From contig NMRA01000463.1 in NCBI GenBank assembly GCA_002633005.1, forward strand, positions 126,070 through 190,069: a DNA stretch of 64,000 bases, written 5' to 3'. This DNA comes from Phoronis australis (taxonomy: Eukaryota; Phoronida; Phoronidae). The notes below the pieces were generated by a model that made no database searches, was not told the origin of the DNA, and saw nothing but the letters and a program-made list of their open reading frames with translations. Made by a program: the position numbers and the translations under genes. Position 1 is the first letter of the stretch; each line of letters starts with the position of its first letter. Positions 34,943 to 47,866 of the stretch are shown here, in pieces.

Positions 34943-37793
34943 CTGCAAAACAACGCACCGCCTCTACTGGTCACGTGATGACGTGACCTCCAGTGGGAAA
35001 CACTTGAGCGAAGACAAGTGTTTTCCTCGAGTGCAATCACTTCAAGTCAACTTTTCTGCCCCGGTAACGTTCTACAACCAATCATTGTGAGATTAAAACA
35101 TAAATTGGCTGTTCTGAGACCTCAGAGAGTACTGGAGGTCTCCGTAAGGGCATTTGATCTGCTTAGGCTCATAACAGTTTCAGTGGATGTTGGATTCTTT
35201 AGAGAGCGAATTTGCACTAAGTAGACGTGTTAGTGGTAATGAGAAAACACCTGCGAAGGTTACCGTCTGAGAGTTGATGTGTTTTTTTTGGGATGGTCGG
35301 CACGTGTTGTTGGGAACGCGAAGACTAGTTACAGAAATTTAACTGAGAAAACATTCCTGTAGGTAGATTACTATACTTTTCGCTTGTCGTCGGTGTCGCT
35401 TGATTTAACTTAGAATCCGACGAGAGGGCAACAGTTTGATAATCTACCTAACGATTTTGTTACAACCTGTTTCTATTCTGTTTTTCCAGACGACTGAGCA
35501 GTTAACATTATTTAGGGTATATCATCATCACTATTCAGGTGCAAACAGAAACACCATGTAAAATGCAACAATGGAAGCAACCACTGTCAGATATATGGCC
35601 GAGAAGGCATTTTGGGAGTTATAGCTGAGTACAGGGCAGACGTCTGAAGAGCTATGAAACAGCAAAAGCCATTGATTTTTTAGCAATCGCTGCACTTTAT
35701 GAGTTAAAGTTATATTTAGCCCTATTTAGCCGGCTGAAACAAAAATCGAATTGGGCCTTCTATTCTGACAAAATCAGTCTCTTAATTGACATAACTCATC
35801 GAGATTCTACGTCTGCAACCATCTCAAGAAAAAAGGAAATGCGCGCATGTGCCATTTTCGATAGTCACAATTTTAGGGATGACTAACCCAAATAGACAGT
35901 GAAGCGTTTTCATGACTCGCTGACGTTCTCTTTGGTTACGGTAATAGAATCCTATCACGGAACATTTTGAAACCCATTTCGTGAGAGTAAATTGCCTAGT
36001 CCGATGTCCGGTATTAGCCACCGGAGCGGGAGGAAATACAGCTTAACAAACTAAGCTGAGAGTGTAACAGTTTTACTTAGATTTGATTACCTAAACCCCT
36101 ATCAAATTAAGGAGCATAACTAAACATATTTTCATACCTACATGTACAAACCCTTTGCCAGGTCTGCACAGGCTTCAAATACTCTTAAAATACTGGAAAC
36201 CACAAGTGGCGCTACGATCAGCAGCCAAAGCGAACTGTAGGGGTCGCGCGTTCGAATCCGTATTGAGGCTGATCTTAAGTCCACAATATTATCGTGGATA
36301 ACGACGAGTAACAGTAATGCTGTTGAAATTGATTTTCATAATTTGTCTGAATTCATTATGAAAACTAAGTTTGGATCATTTGTTGTCCACTTGTATAAAA
36401 CACTCAGCTTGTATGCACACTGACAGGCAAATAACAATATGTCGCAGTTAAAGGAAAGTCGTCTTTCTGACAGGATCAATCACTCGAAATGTAGACAAAT
36501 TTAAATGCAAATCGCCACAAATGGTACTGTATCATGTTAATTTTAAATAGACTGTCAACGATAAGAGCAAAAGTGCCGAATATATTATCGCTAGATTTGA
36601 TACCGCTGCTGACACATAGATGGTTTTAGCGCTGGGGAAAAACGTAAACGATGCAGAATTAATTGGTGATTTTTCAAATCAATTTCAAATAACGCGTCGA
36701 AAGGGTAAACGTGAGGCTGTTTACCAAACGTCTGACAGACTGCGATAAGGGTTAAAGCGAGACGATTAGGACACACACACACACGTTGATTTAATTTTTT
36801 TGACATTGGGTTCTGTTTCAAACCACTTCAGGGGAGTGAACTGCAAATAGTAATTCAACATATTAGAAAACAAGCGCAATTAGCCTCATGGCTAATAGCA
36901 TTTGTTTAAACGTACTTACTAATAATATAATCTTAACCCTTCTTCCAATTAAACACTTCATCTATGGCGTTCGACCACCAATCAATCCAGGGTTGCCAAT
37001 TGATACACTCTCTACACGTAACCAAATCATATGCATCTAAATCAACATATTTTAAAGATTGAATTTTCATTTTTTTATAAATTCTAGTGAAGCCGCAGCA
37101 ACATGAGTGACACAGATGTACGGTATTGGATTTCACTTCTCATGGATTGCCAGTAAAATCTTAATGCATGCAGAACTCTAATCACTATAAAATAAGTTTT
37201 CATTTTAGTGATCAGATGTTTTTCGGTTGGTGAACCACCTTTTAAGTTGTAAATTGATGGAAGTAAAGGAAGAGCGTGTTTAAACTATAACATTTTCTAC
37301 CACTGACATCGAGATGTATTTTATTTTTTAACTGTTCATTAGTCTACTACAATACATGGTCAATAATGAAAATCAACAAATAATTGTTTCTTAAATATAT
37401 ATTGAGCGCGCCTCAGAGTCCCACTACAGAAATAGAAGACTTGCGGACATTGTCAGTTTTAGATTTTTTAAACATAGTCAATGATGTATTTTAACCACCT
37501 ATGGCACGATCGTAACCTCAAAAGGGTGATCGAGTTGACCTACCCTACTTGTCCTCAAATCCCGTTGCATATCGAGTACTCAGTTTTCAACCATGTCGAA
37601 GTAGGAAGTCCAACCAACAAACCCTTAACTTAACAAGTGGCGTGAGAAACTCCGAAATGGCGATTTCCTGCACAAACGCAAAATAACAAACCTTTGCCAA
37701 CAGGATTACAAGATGGCTCGACTTATGCGAAGGCTACTCCAGTGAAATGAACTCGCCGAAATCGCTTACGGTTACAACACATTTTCATACTAT
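34943..37793. other. Non-coding stretch
   Basis: Apart from the SINE head at 36205 I see no gene. A strong plus acceptor (TTCTATTCTGTTTTTCCAG, ending 35489) leads into only 23 open codons. A 67-codon minus frame at 36933-37136 is Trp-rich but unrecognised. Confidence 0.25.
36205..36272 (+). repeat. tRNA-derived SINE head
   Basis: AGTGGCGCTACGATCAGCA at 36205-36223 resembles a tRNA A box and GTTCGAATCC at 36250-36259 is a near-perfect B box, at suitable spacing. Stem pairing is too poor for a working tRNA. Likely the promoter part of a SINE. Confidence 0.45.
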
Positions 37794-37962
37794 TACAGGG
37801 TGGACCAAACACGTCACCCAGCTTGATTAAACACCCTTTAAAACAACGTTTAGCCTATTTAAGACTCATGCTATGTCAAGTTCCGTCTCGCAAAACTCCA
37901 CACAGTGACAATGTTCGATTTCCGTTACAAGCAAGAACATCAAAACCCTCAATAACCGCTTC

Positions 37963-37990
37963 AATGTTTATTGGGGAATGTTTATTGGGG
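37963..37990 (+). repeat. 14-bp perfect tandem duplication
   Basis: AATGTTTATTGGGG occurs twice in direct succession inside the mariner relic. Confidence 0.8.
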
Positions 37991-38234
37991 ACTTGGCAAA
38001 TCCTAAAATTGAGAAACGACTAAGGCGCGTGTATGCGTTAACTGAGACTACAAATATAATCCTGTCGCTGTGAGGAATTAAAAAAAAGGTTTTATGAGAG
38101 TAAATGGGTTAATTCGAATTTTTGCAGCGAAACGCAGCATTAAACTTTATTTTTTTTAAATATGTCACAGAAACATGAAATATTTAGTTGACACTGATAA
38201 TCTCATATGTTGTCGCTATTTTTAACATAATGCA

Positions 38235-38563
38235 ATAGTTAGTGACATTTTCAATCCATGCGCCTAGATTCTGAATCGCAGCCTCTACGCGCATATAGAA
38301 GATTGCGATAACGATGTCAGGCATATCCAATCGGACCCTTAAAAATCTCCCACAAATGTTTGCCTTCAGGGCGTCTATTGTTTGCAATAGTTTCTGTGAA
38401 TTCTCTTTTCCAGATACTCCCAAAAGAAATCGTCATCAAAGGATAGAACAAGAGAGTGCTCTGGCCATGATGCGTTCTCCTTGCGACCTCAGATAAGCCA
38501 ACACTGGAGGTATTCCTACGAAACTTTCGAAACATGTGAAAGTGCACTGTGTACCCGTGTGGA
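38235..38563 (-). pseudogene. Broken mariner-type transposase (catalytic and C-terminal part)
   Basis: One minus frame shows VSKVS, stop, EYLQCWLI, stop, GRKENASWPEHS and then LVLSFDDDFFWEYLEKR (to about 38375). This matches the family pattern VREYL...RW.GR.G...WP.RSPDLxPxDFFLWGYLK, including the third catalytic aspartate region. After a frameshift the next frame gives TIDALKANICGRFLRV and FYMRVEAAIQNLGAWIENV, the usual C-terminal LK..I...R.E.CI...GxHxE. Stops and the frameshift make it non-functional. Confidence 0.75.
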
Positions 38564-39208
38564 CCCCAACTTTTTCTTCAAAGCTGGAAAAAACTCCTTC
38601 AGATGGTGTCCACGGAGCTGACTGCTATTAAACCTCACGTCGTACGGACAATCGGTGGCCAATGTAAGCACCTGACGTCTAACTGATTAACCGTTTCCTA
38701 TAGATTGAGGATATTTGCAGTGTATAAGGGAGAGAGAGGGTGTACTGCAACGGTCCACCAACAAAAGAACTTCTGAAGGAATTTACCGGGAAATTCGGGA
38801 AGATCATTGGGCATGCGTGACTGCAATATGATGAACTTCAACCATGCGTGTATCAACTGCAATTCCGATGCGAGGCGCTTAGATAAAAATAAACATATTT
38901 TAATTGAACCGCGCTCCGAAGTACTGATAAAATACAATTAGGGGATGAATAGAATCGAACAAAATTCATGCTTTTGAGACATTGTTTTGAAAAAAAAAAT
39001 TAAAATTGTTTAAACATCAAAATATATACAATAAAAATTCCTAAAAATTATTTGGACCACCCTGTATGAGCGGATATTCTGAGAGCGCAATAGGGCAATG
39101 CATCTCGACGGACCTGGTCCATATAGGTACATGTATATTGCTGCTGTCACGCAAATCACACAACAGAAAATCCTAATGTCGTGACGTCAAAGACCATATT
39201 CAACTTAC

Positions 39209-39292
39209 GATGGTTGTCTTCTCGTTATAAATCAACAGTGTCCCAAGGCACAGAATGTTTCCTCCTCCAATGGCCATGAGAGAAGGAGTCAT
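39209..39292 (-). CDS. Candidate first coding exon with hydrophobic N-terminus
   Basis: ATG at 39292 (G at -3) opens 28 codons, MTPSLMAIGGGNILCLGTLL then IYNEKTTI, ending in phase 0 at a strong donor (ACCATC/GTAAGT at 39209/39208). The segment could be a membrane helix or signal anchor. An in-frame stop lies upstream. The exon sits just outside the mariner element. The length is too short for firm support. Confidence 0.2.
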
Positions 39293-39730
39293 CCCGATTT
39301 CCGTCTCTCAGGGCATGCCTCACCCAAACAAATGCGGAAGAATGGGAAGATCATCTTATTCACGACTTCCACAGACCACCAACTAGAAACCTGTTGGCGG
39401 TGCGAATTCATCTCCTAACATCCTCGCAGACAGGCGACACCGGGTTTCGGCCACCACAACGCCTTTGAATTATCTCAACGCAGCCAATTCCATAGAGCGG
39501 CAGAATGTAAACAGTAGTAATCCTATTAAACACTGTCAAAGCCGTTGCTTATCCCTTACCTATTACCGGCGCTGGGAATCGGATCTATCGTCTCCTTTTC
39601 ACCAGTGGTTGTACGTTGCATGTAAAAACGTGAGATGCGCACCCGACTGGTGTCCGAATGGAAGACTTCACGAATTCCGCGCGCTCAAGTTACACACAAT
39701 AGCTAAGACGCTAAAATACATCCGCCTACG

Positions 39731-39900
39731 AACCACTGACGTAGCTAGGATTGCTCATGAAGAATCGGACGCAGGAGAAATTGTTGGCGATCGTGGGCGG
39801 GGGGGAGGGGGGGGCAACCTGGGGTACTTATTTTTGTATGGGGAGGGGGAGAGACATGGTCCGCTCTCCCCATTGGCTTTGGCAGTACTCTAGGCATGCC
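39731..39900. repeat. G-rich repeat with potential G-quadruplex
   Basis: G runs of 7 and 8 (39799-39805, 39807-39814) are followed by GGGG, GGGG and GGGGG within 60 bp, enough for a quadruplex on the plus strand. The adjoining TGACGTAGCTAGGATTG resembles, in reverse complement, the AAAATCCTGG segments of the repeat at 48961. The 142-codon plus frame at 39465-39893 runs into it and is not trusted. Confidence 0.4.
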
Positions 39901-42900
39901 AAAGGACTCTTTCAATTCAGAGGGGGTTATGACGAATCTAGGTCCTTCTGCTAAAGTAGAGAAAATAGATGGTTGACGCCTTGATATTCACTGTCGTTTG
40001 TGCCAATACAACACGCGAAAGTGACGAGGAAACTCGTGATTCCTCCTAAGAGAATGACGATCAAGCATCCGGTATAGTTTCCGCAAACATTTAAAGCTTC
40101 GTAATACCTTGTTTAACCAAAATGTTGAGCGAAACGATTTTTCCATGTTAGAGTCTAAACGGAGACTTACGAAAAAAATTGCGCTGACTTCTCCGTTTGA
40201 AAAAGTAAAAAAGCATTGAGCAACAAACGATTTAGAAGCGTTTACATTTTGCCTACTAACTGTACACGCGAATGTATCGCCAAATTTTAAACTTAAGTAG
40301 TTGAATGTTTATTGACGCTAACCAAATTGTTCAACCCACCGCAAAATTGACGTCTGATGCCCGCAGCTAACGGTAGGCGTGCAGAGTGCCCGGAGAATGC
40401 ATGCATTCGATTTCCTAATGCTCGTCTTCGATCCAAAATCTACGGTTTTCGTTGCCAGAGCACTTCGACTGAATTATCTACGAAAACCTTAATGCTGTTT
40501 ACTATGGGCAGACGACATAGAACATTTCATGCCCAGCCATGTAGAGTATTGCGTGTGCCATGGGTACACTATGCAGAAAAAAAAAAACATTGTTAAATGT
40601 ACCGGCGAGATGCATGGTCAAAAAGCCAACAAAACGGTCTTCCCTACACTCGACCAACCAAACCATTCCAGTAGACATAACTATGATGGATTCATTAGCT
40701 TAAATAAATGAAGGAATTTAAAGACTAAACACGGGGGACCTTAGCCAATTAGACGAATCAGCGTCCATCATTTGCTTAATACGGCCATCGTTCACGTTGT
40801 TCATCGACATCAGTTCTTAAAGCATGGCCCTGTATGATTTAGCTAATAATTCAATCATTTCCGCAAACATTAATTCTATAAATTGATTATGAGCATACTT
40901 ACAAGTACGTGGTGGTTAAATTGTGTAATATCCCACGGACGCCTAATCGACAAAGGTTCTCCTCCTAATGACAAGAAAAACAAAAATACAACGTTTACAT
41001 ATCCGTCAGCGGACGAGTTCATTCTCAGGGGTCAACGGCAAGGCGAGACGAAATGTAGCAGACGACATTCAACGAAACGGGAGCCAACTGCAAATTGTGG
41101 GTGACAGTATTCAATATTTATGTCTCCTTGTGTAAATTTGAACGAGATACCTCATTAAAATTCAGCAACTTAAAAGCAGCTGATGGCAAACTTAACTGTA
41201 AAATTGACCAATCAAGTCGAGTAGATATGAGTGTTTATTCTTGCATGTTGACAGAACAGTGATTATAGAATATTTATTATCGTAACAGAAAATGATCCAC
41301 TTCAGAAAAAATGGATCAATTACTTTAAGCGTCATTTTGTCCTGTTTAATCTAACTAAAGACTGAAATAGGTAGTAGACCTTTTACACTCATAACATACG
41401 TCTCAAATTGTTCATTACCGTTATAGGTTTCCCGAGCTACACGAAAATGCCTACATGCGCCTTTTTCGAATTCGAAATTTAGAGTTGGCCCCTGAGCAAT
41501 AAATTAGTCCGGGGGTTGGCCAACCCTAAAAAACGCTGAAACGTTTTCCTGAGTTGCGACCATAGTCGTGTTAGTAGCGGAAACAAGAATCCTCGGGTAT
41601 CAAGATAAAGAATTATTCGATACCAAATTTATTAGAGTAAAAAATGTGATTTTAGTTTTTAGCAAACTAACCAGATTACAGTGCAGCTTTAGCTTACGAC
41701 TAGGTACACTGACAGACGTAAATTCTTGGCCAGTGTAAGTGGGCTGCGTTCCGAAGAACCCAATACGCTCCCGAGTAACCGTAGTGAGGTCAAGTGGTTT
41801 GCTTCTAATGCATGAGGAAACTTCGCAAAGACTGGCGGGGATCTTTCGTTTTCGAGAATTTCTTGCGTCTACGAAACGCAGCACTGTGGCTGTTAACTCT
41901 TTATTTCACGAATGACATTGGTCGCTTCTTCTAATATTAAGTAAAATCAATGATGGCGTCTTAGTTTTGTCAGGACTTTCGAAATTCGTATTAAGTTCAA
42001 ATGAAATTATGTGGGAGAATTTCATAAGATTTTAGAAGTGTCGTAATAAATGTCAAGCACATTTTCTGAAAATCATCATAACATGGTCAACCACTATACG
42101 TGGAGAGAGCCAGGTGCCAACATCAGTTGACGAAAGCCTTCCTAGAATCTATCGAACTATCCCGACAAGCAGGGCAGTGTCAGAGAATGGTGATAAGATT
42201 AAATAAGCGTTTACAACGGGCTCATGCATGTACGTTAAATTGGCGGTTGGGGAAAGGATAACTATAAATCAAACGCTTTATTAAACAACTTTTAATACTA
42301 GGCAATAAATTGTATGCGATGACTAGTGCACGTTAAGCCAACTTTTCATTACCAGTAGCTCAAGGCCATATAGCCACGTCGTTAGCAGCGCATTACGAGC
42401 TGAACGTCTTTCAAAAAGGCGACGGTGTAAATTGGCCGAGAATGTAAGCGGTGAAATTTAATGGACGCGTAATTACCATCCAATACAATTTAATAAACTG
42501 TCCGTTTTGTCGGCAGTTGATGGGCTTTTTAAGAGGTGTCGCTGTCGATAATTGGACCTAAAAATGTCAACCAACCGTCTATTATGCCTGATTTGGCGAA
42601 CTGGATTAAATAGAAACCCCTTACCACTAGTGTGTTCGTAGACTTTGTATAATTTAGCTGTAAATCGATCTCTTAATTCGACCAAGGGTACTCGATACGC
42701 TCATTTTCCGTATTCTTGATTTGATAGTCATTCAGATGTTACCAGGCCAAAGCGTTGCAAGCAGACGACACAAGCCAGACTCCGGGTGGCGCGGCAGGGT
42801 TTTGAAACCGATAAAAAACAACGACTAATGACGATATTGAATTGCGGCGATCATGCCGAGAGACTAAAGTGTACATTAAAGTAAATCGTTTGAACTATCA

Positions 42901-43385
42901 TAAATAATCGTAAATACTGCCACTTATATATATTTACAGTAAAGCCGAATCATCGATCACGGCGCACGACTAGAACCCTGACACAAATTGCAACTTTTTA
43001 TTCAAAATTATACATTCATTTCCAATTAATTGACTGAAATCGGGCAATGATTGATCGCGCTTAGTTAATACATTGTTACCACCAACGCTGCGACACAGCC
43101 AACCCGGTAGTCTAACTCCGACGTAGATCGCTCTGCAGCCATTTAATAGAATTTACACAGCGAAGGGTCACGTAAAATATAAAACTAGCCATATCCACGA
43201 CTAATTTGTCTGTGCCATTACCTGTACGAACACCTTTGACATGTTGAAATAACAACACCAACGGCGATGATGTGTCAAAACAGGAATAGTTTCTTGTCAT
43301 TTTGACGAGATTACGCAAGTCTTTTCGGAATATCGGCATGCGTTACAGTGGAAGCATTATATCTCGATATAGCTATCGACTGATA

Positions 43386-43388
<3 letters not shown>
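39901..43388. other. Non-coding stretch
   Basis: No confident gene. A minus-strand 62-bp interval (40903-40964) has a strong acceptor (TTTTTGTTTTTCTTGTCATTAG) and donor (TACTT/GTAAGT) with two open frames, but is too short to call. Perfect palindromes TTTCGAATTCGAAA (41464-41477) and GGGTTGGCCAACCC (41513-41526) lie 35 bp apart. Confidence 0.3.

Positions 43389-43425
<37 letters not shown>
43389..43425 (+). repeat. (CA)n microsatellite
   Basis: About 18 uninterrupted CA units; likely polymorphic in length. Confidence 0.95.
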
Positions 43426-43427
<2 letters not shown>

Positions 43428-46400
43428 CATGTACCAATATTCAACACCTTCCACCAATAATGCGCTCAAAAAACCAGGGATTCCAATATGAGATATGAGC
43501 TGAGTCCAAGGTCTGAAGTTCAAAAACTGGATCAAAGTCGAAAATGGTTGCCTCTGTGTTGGGCCCATGATCTAAATCAACGTGGGTTATTCGTGTAAGT
43601 ATTTGTAGCCAATTATAACAGCATTTCAACTAAGGCTAAGTTTCGCCCTATGCAAAGTATGGCGGGCTGAAAACGAAACATGCTCTCATAAAATCCAGGA
43701 ACTCATAATATTTATCATTGTGACGTAATTCTATTTCCGTTACAGTCAACAACATTGAATCTATCAGCGAATCAATGAAACGCCAAGAGTTTGCCAACGC
43801 TAAAAATGCGGATTCGAAAATGGCGCGTGTACACAATGGTTATGAGTAGAGCTACAGTATTAGCACTTACGACGTGGTAATGTTTAAACCTCTAAGCGCT
43901 TCGGTTAAGAGTTCAACATTAATAGCCAAACGGGGGCTTCTTAATGTGACAATAACTTCCTACTCGAATCCCGGGTTTTGAGCCAAACGGTTATGAAAAT
44001 AAGGAACCCCTATTGGGTACTTAATAACCCGAAATGTACCTTGAGACTACAAGTGTCCCAAATATTTCGAAACATATAAGTGAGAATGTTACAAAACCCT
44101 CCGCCATGATCGTTGAACTCTCCTCACCCTATGCTACAGATGCGCGCGCAAACGTTTACCAACTCCCGACCTCCATTAATAGCCTGAACAGGCATATTGT
44201 CCGTGACTGTTATGTCAGCTGGATACCACGTGCTTTTTCGTGATAGCAAAATGCCCCAGTACACGCAATAAGGACCAATTAGATGTTTTTGGTCATATCT
44301 AAACATTGTTAGACTGAGAACAAACTAGAGACCAGCTAGAACTGTGTCTGACGCACAGCTCACGAATGTTCTAAATGAACTCACCAGTCATTCAAAAATG
44401 AGTAGCGCTGTATCTGGGTTTCCCATTCACGTCGAAATAATGAGACAATGTGCTAATGAAGTAGAGATTACAAGAGGCTGGATTATGCCTCAAGGAAATT
44501 AAATCCACAGATACAGCAGCGTAATGCAAACAGTGTCTAATTAGGCTAAGTAAAAACTCATAGGTGATTGAGTTGTTGAAGTCAAGAGGTTAAAGTTGAT
44601 TATCGAGGGTCTAGCTGGCGATCGTTGAAGTAATCAAATACCTCAAGCAAATATGATACCGCCTATGGGACGTAATATCACCTTGTTTATTTCTTTTTTT
44701 CATTTGAGTTTTTACTACCAATTCTCCTCGTCAGGTCAACGAAGTACGGCGGCCATATTATTGTATCACCTCGAAGGATCCGTTTCACAGTTCATGGGAA
44801 TTTAATTTAGACTTTAATGGAAAATTATTAGTCTCACTCTGCACATCACGATTTCTAAACATTTTCACTTCCGTAAAAATACACACTCGGAGACTTATTA
44901 AGAGACCATGCACAACTTATCTCTAGACTGTGACGTGCTCAAAATTTCTTGGCAAGCAAGACTTTTCCAGCAGTTGTGATGTGGGGAGTGTAGGACCGAA
45001 TTTCTGCCTCAAGTCCCTTCCATTTAACGTAACCCAGAACAAAATTTAACCGATCTCCTACGAATTCTATTTCTTTTGTAACAGATGAAGTCTCATTAAT
45101 GGAGTGCCCTATCTTCCGGAAACGTGTTGAATAACTCGACTTCTACAAAAAATAATTTTATATTCTCTTAATTCAGTAAAGTGAAAGGGCTCCGCTCAAG
45201 CCGACATTATCAAACATCATTTATCTAACCACCTTTGGCAGTTGGAATATCATCAGCTCGTAGATATTTTATGCTAATTTTATGCAAAAAGAGAACATTC
45301 TCAGACGAGAATACGTAATCTAGGCCTATTTTATACGAAATAATTTTACAATTGCATAATTTTAAAGCACCAAGTGTAACCACTGAATTCTTTCGTGACT
45401 GTGGAAAATTATTTTAAATATAATTACACGGGTCTCAACGTTTCAACTGAGTGCAATAGTTCTTAGTTTAAACTTGCAAAAAATGTAACTATGTACTTCT
45501 CTGCGTGTGCAAGCTGCGTCAAGTTGACAGAAACAAAACCTGGCTAGCGTTCAGTGTTTTTTTCTCTTGTCGAAATCACGTGCTCTCATAAAAAATACGG
45601 CAGTATCTCGCGTAATCTCACGCAGACTTGCTTTTATACCAATGTCCTACAGCGAGGTTCTAACGTTAATGCACCCTACCTGGTTTCTCTCACGGTACGT
45701 TTTAAGACGACGGCATCTCTGTGTGACTCGTTTGAATATTGTAAAACACCTACAACTCTATCGCCATCTAGCGGCAAGGTGTACGCGTTCATCATGACTG
45801 TGTTATCGCAACCGTAGAAGTGGAACGCAGAATGCTTTAGCACTGCACATCTCCATCTGTTCACATTATGTCCTGTTGGTGACTTGAGTGACATGTTATG
45901 AAGAATTTGGTCAGTGTTAAATTCGCGAGATAGAAAAGTTGCAAGAACTGTGCATCCTTGAAGTAAAACTTAAAAAAGGAAATTTTATGCAACTGTAGTG
46001 TCCCTAAACTTTGTCAAAAAAGCAACACGTATTTCGTGATTTCACGTGGTGACTAACTCAGAGTAGAACATTTTCCTTATTGACAGATCGCGGGTGTTTC
46101 CATGTTCTTCTTTCACAAACACGTAGCTATCTTTCATCTTAGTTGCATCACTTGCCCCAGTACCGCAATGCTGCGACCCGTATTAACCATGCGTGGACGA
46201 TCTTCTTGCTCAGCAACGCACGGCATGTTTTTTTTTTATTTTAATTACATTTTCCATTTCCCAGCCAAAACTTCCGATATCAAGGAGCCTGTTTTTCTAA
46301 AATGTCGCAATTTAAAGGCATTAGGTTTTACAGAAAGTCTAAACAGGCGGAGGCTTACGACCAGTCACATATTCTGGCGTAAATCTCCACTTGGACGCGA

Positions 46401-47262
46401 TGTCAAACGTCATAAAATTTTAGAGGATCAGGCTCTAGTTCAATTTCATTGTGATATGCAGTGAACTTCCGGGACAGCTTGATGTCGGGCTGATGTTGTG
46501 AATCACCCAAATGACCACAATGTGTCACTACTTGTATCTGTTCACGGCAGGCCGGCATGTGCACGCAACGTAAAACAATAGACCAACCGCCTGACATTTA
46601 GTATTCCTATGGTTAGAAAAAAACGGATCAAATTTCTTTAAAAGGTTGTAAACATAATGGATTGGAAATGAATCGTAATATTTGCTTCAATAATTAACTT
46701 TTATTCCGAGAACAGGTTTGGCGTACTCTTAACAGGAGCTCGCAACTCAAATTGTAACATTATCTGCCTCGTTTCCATTTCCACACAGATCATGCAAAAT
46801 GGACCCTCTGTCTTATTTTCCCGTGATCTTGTATCTATATATGTTTTATGTATGTGACATACGGAACTTCGATGGAATCGTATAATTGGCTGTGGTGGCA
46901 GACGGCGTAGATTGAATTATTTCCACGTCACCTTAATTTTTAATGATTGAGTGAGGCAAATGAGAGTGGGGAGACCGAATACATCAAATTCATTCTTAAT
47001 TATTGTATGCAATTTTGATATCGGTGACAATTCTTACTATTACGTTCACGGCTTTTCTGAATGACTGCTGGATGTATCCAAAATCATGGTATCACCCAAG
47101 TGCAAGTGTAAAGTACACGGAATATTTCTAATAAGGTACCAAACATATTAATGAGTAAATAAATCAACAATAACAAAGGAAACTATTTATATAAGAGTAT
47201 GGTTAGTATAAACAGTGCATTCCCTACGTTACAGCGGCATACATGTCCATACATATCTACCA
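43426..47262. other. Non-coding stretch
   Basis: No supported gene. Short splice-bounded frames on the minus strand (43870-43950, 44385-44452) are open but of chance length. An interrupted inverted repeat (CGCTGTATCTGGGTTT near 44406, its complement near 44500-44518) could fold. The CTCF-type site at 45762 lies inside. Confidence 0.3.
45762..45774. promoter_or_regulatory. CTCF-type site, copy 2
   Basis: This is the same 13-mer as at 20792 with shared flanks, in the same orientation 25 kb away. Similarity ends abruptly outside about 25 bp, which favours a binding site or a very short repeat remnant over a large duplication. Confidence 0.35.
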
Positions 47263-47270
47263 TGACGTCA
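47263..47270. promoter_or_regulatory. Perfect CRE palindrome TGACGTCA
   Basis: This is the first of three TGACGTCA sites within 582 bp (47263, 47574, 47837). CREB/ATF factors bind this word. Confidence 0.35.
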
Positions 47271-47499
47271 TACATACGTGATTTACTATTTACGGTCTTT
47301 CGCGTGGTTTACTACTATGCTATATTACACTAGCAGTTGTAAACTAATTTCAATAATTATAATAAAATACAGGGTTGTAACTTTGTGTATTAGTGTAACA
47401 ACGAGAACACCTAATGCAACTATCGACAGTTTTCCGTGGAAATTTTCCCGAGAAATGTTCATAATTTCGTTTTGGACATTGTGATTATAAACTCAAAAT

Positions 47500-47866
47500 T
47501 TTCTTGACGTCGCCGGGTTAGTGCTGCGGATTAGCAGCAACAACAAGTGTCGTCAGGCGCTGTCGTGCCCAACTGACGTCAGTTAAATAACGCGGCAAGC
47601 AGCAAGGCCGTTGTATCTGCAAAACGTTCGAGATTTCTTGAATGAATTAGGCCAAGTGTTTCTGTGGGAGGTCTACATCTTTATAGTCGGGCTATTGTTG
47701 CTTGTAAGTCTCAATTTTTGGGAAAAGTGAGGATAGTTTTATCTTCCTTTTCTCATCAAATGTTGTCTACGTGGCGCGGGTTCTCGTTTCCCGAGAGCAA
47801 CCCTTTGGGTGAGGAAAATTTGGGCTTCCCAAATACTGACGTCATTCACAGTACAATTTAGCTAAG
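47500..47866 (+). promoter_or_regulatory. Candidate CRE-type promoter with non-coding first exon
   Basis: The stretch is more CpG-rich than the AT-rich surroundings and carries TGACGTCA at 47574-47581 and 47837-47844. It ends in a strong donor (GCTAAG/GTATGT at 47866/47867). All three frames leading into the donor are closed, as in a 5' UTR exon. A downstream coding exon was not identified, so the target gene is unknown. Confidence 0.3.

Larger units (their letters stand above)
37796..39064 (-). mobile_element. Full-length decayed mariner/Tc1-like transposon
   Basis: Terminal inverted repeats CAGGGTGGACCAAA (37796-37809) and, reversed, CAGGGTGGTCCAAA (39051-39064) differ at one base. Each end abuts a TA (37794-37795 and 39065-39066), the target duplication used by mariner/Tc1 elements. 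The 1269-bp length is normal for the superfamily. The transposase relic inside is on the minus strand. A perfect tandem duplication (AATGTTTATTGGGG twice, 37963-37990) also lies within. Confidence 0.8.

Noticed and set aside
38414-38630. A plus-strand exon with a perfect acceptor (TTCTCTTTTCCAG) and a 71-codon open frame rich in aromatic residues
   Set aside because: It lies inside the mariner element, antisense to the transposase relic. The frame is a by-product of that sequence.
39465-39893. A 142-codon plus frame
   Set aside because: It has no recognisable domain and its last third is the poly-G repeat translated as a glycine run.
43870-44452. Minus-strand peptides between GTAAGT/GTGAGT donors and AG acceptors (43870-43950, 44385-44452)
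   Set aside because: Frames of about 22-27 codons with passable splice sites are expected by chance in 64 kb, and the opposite strand is open over the same bases.
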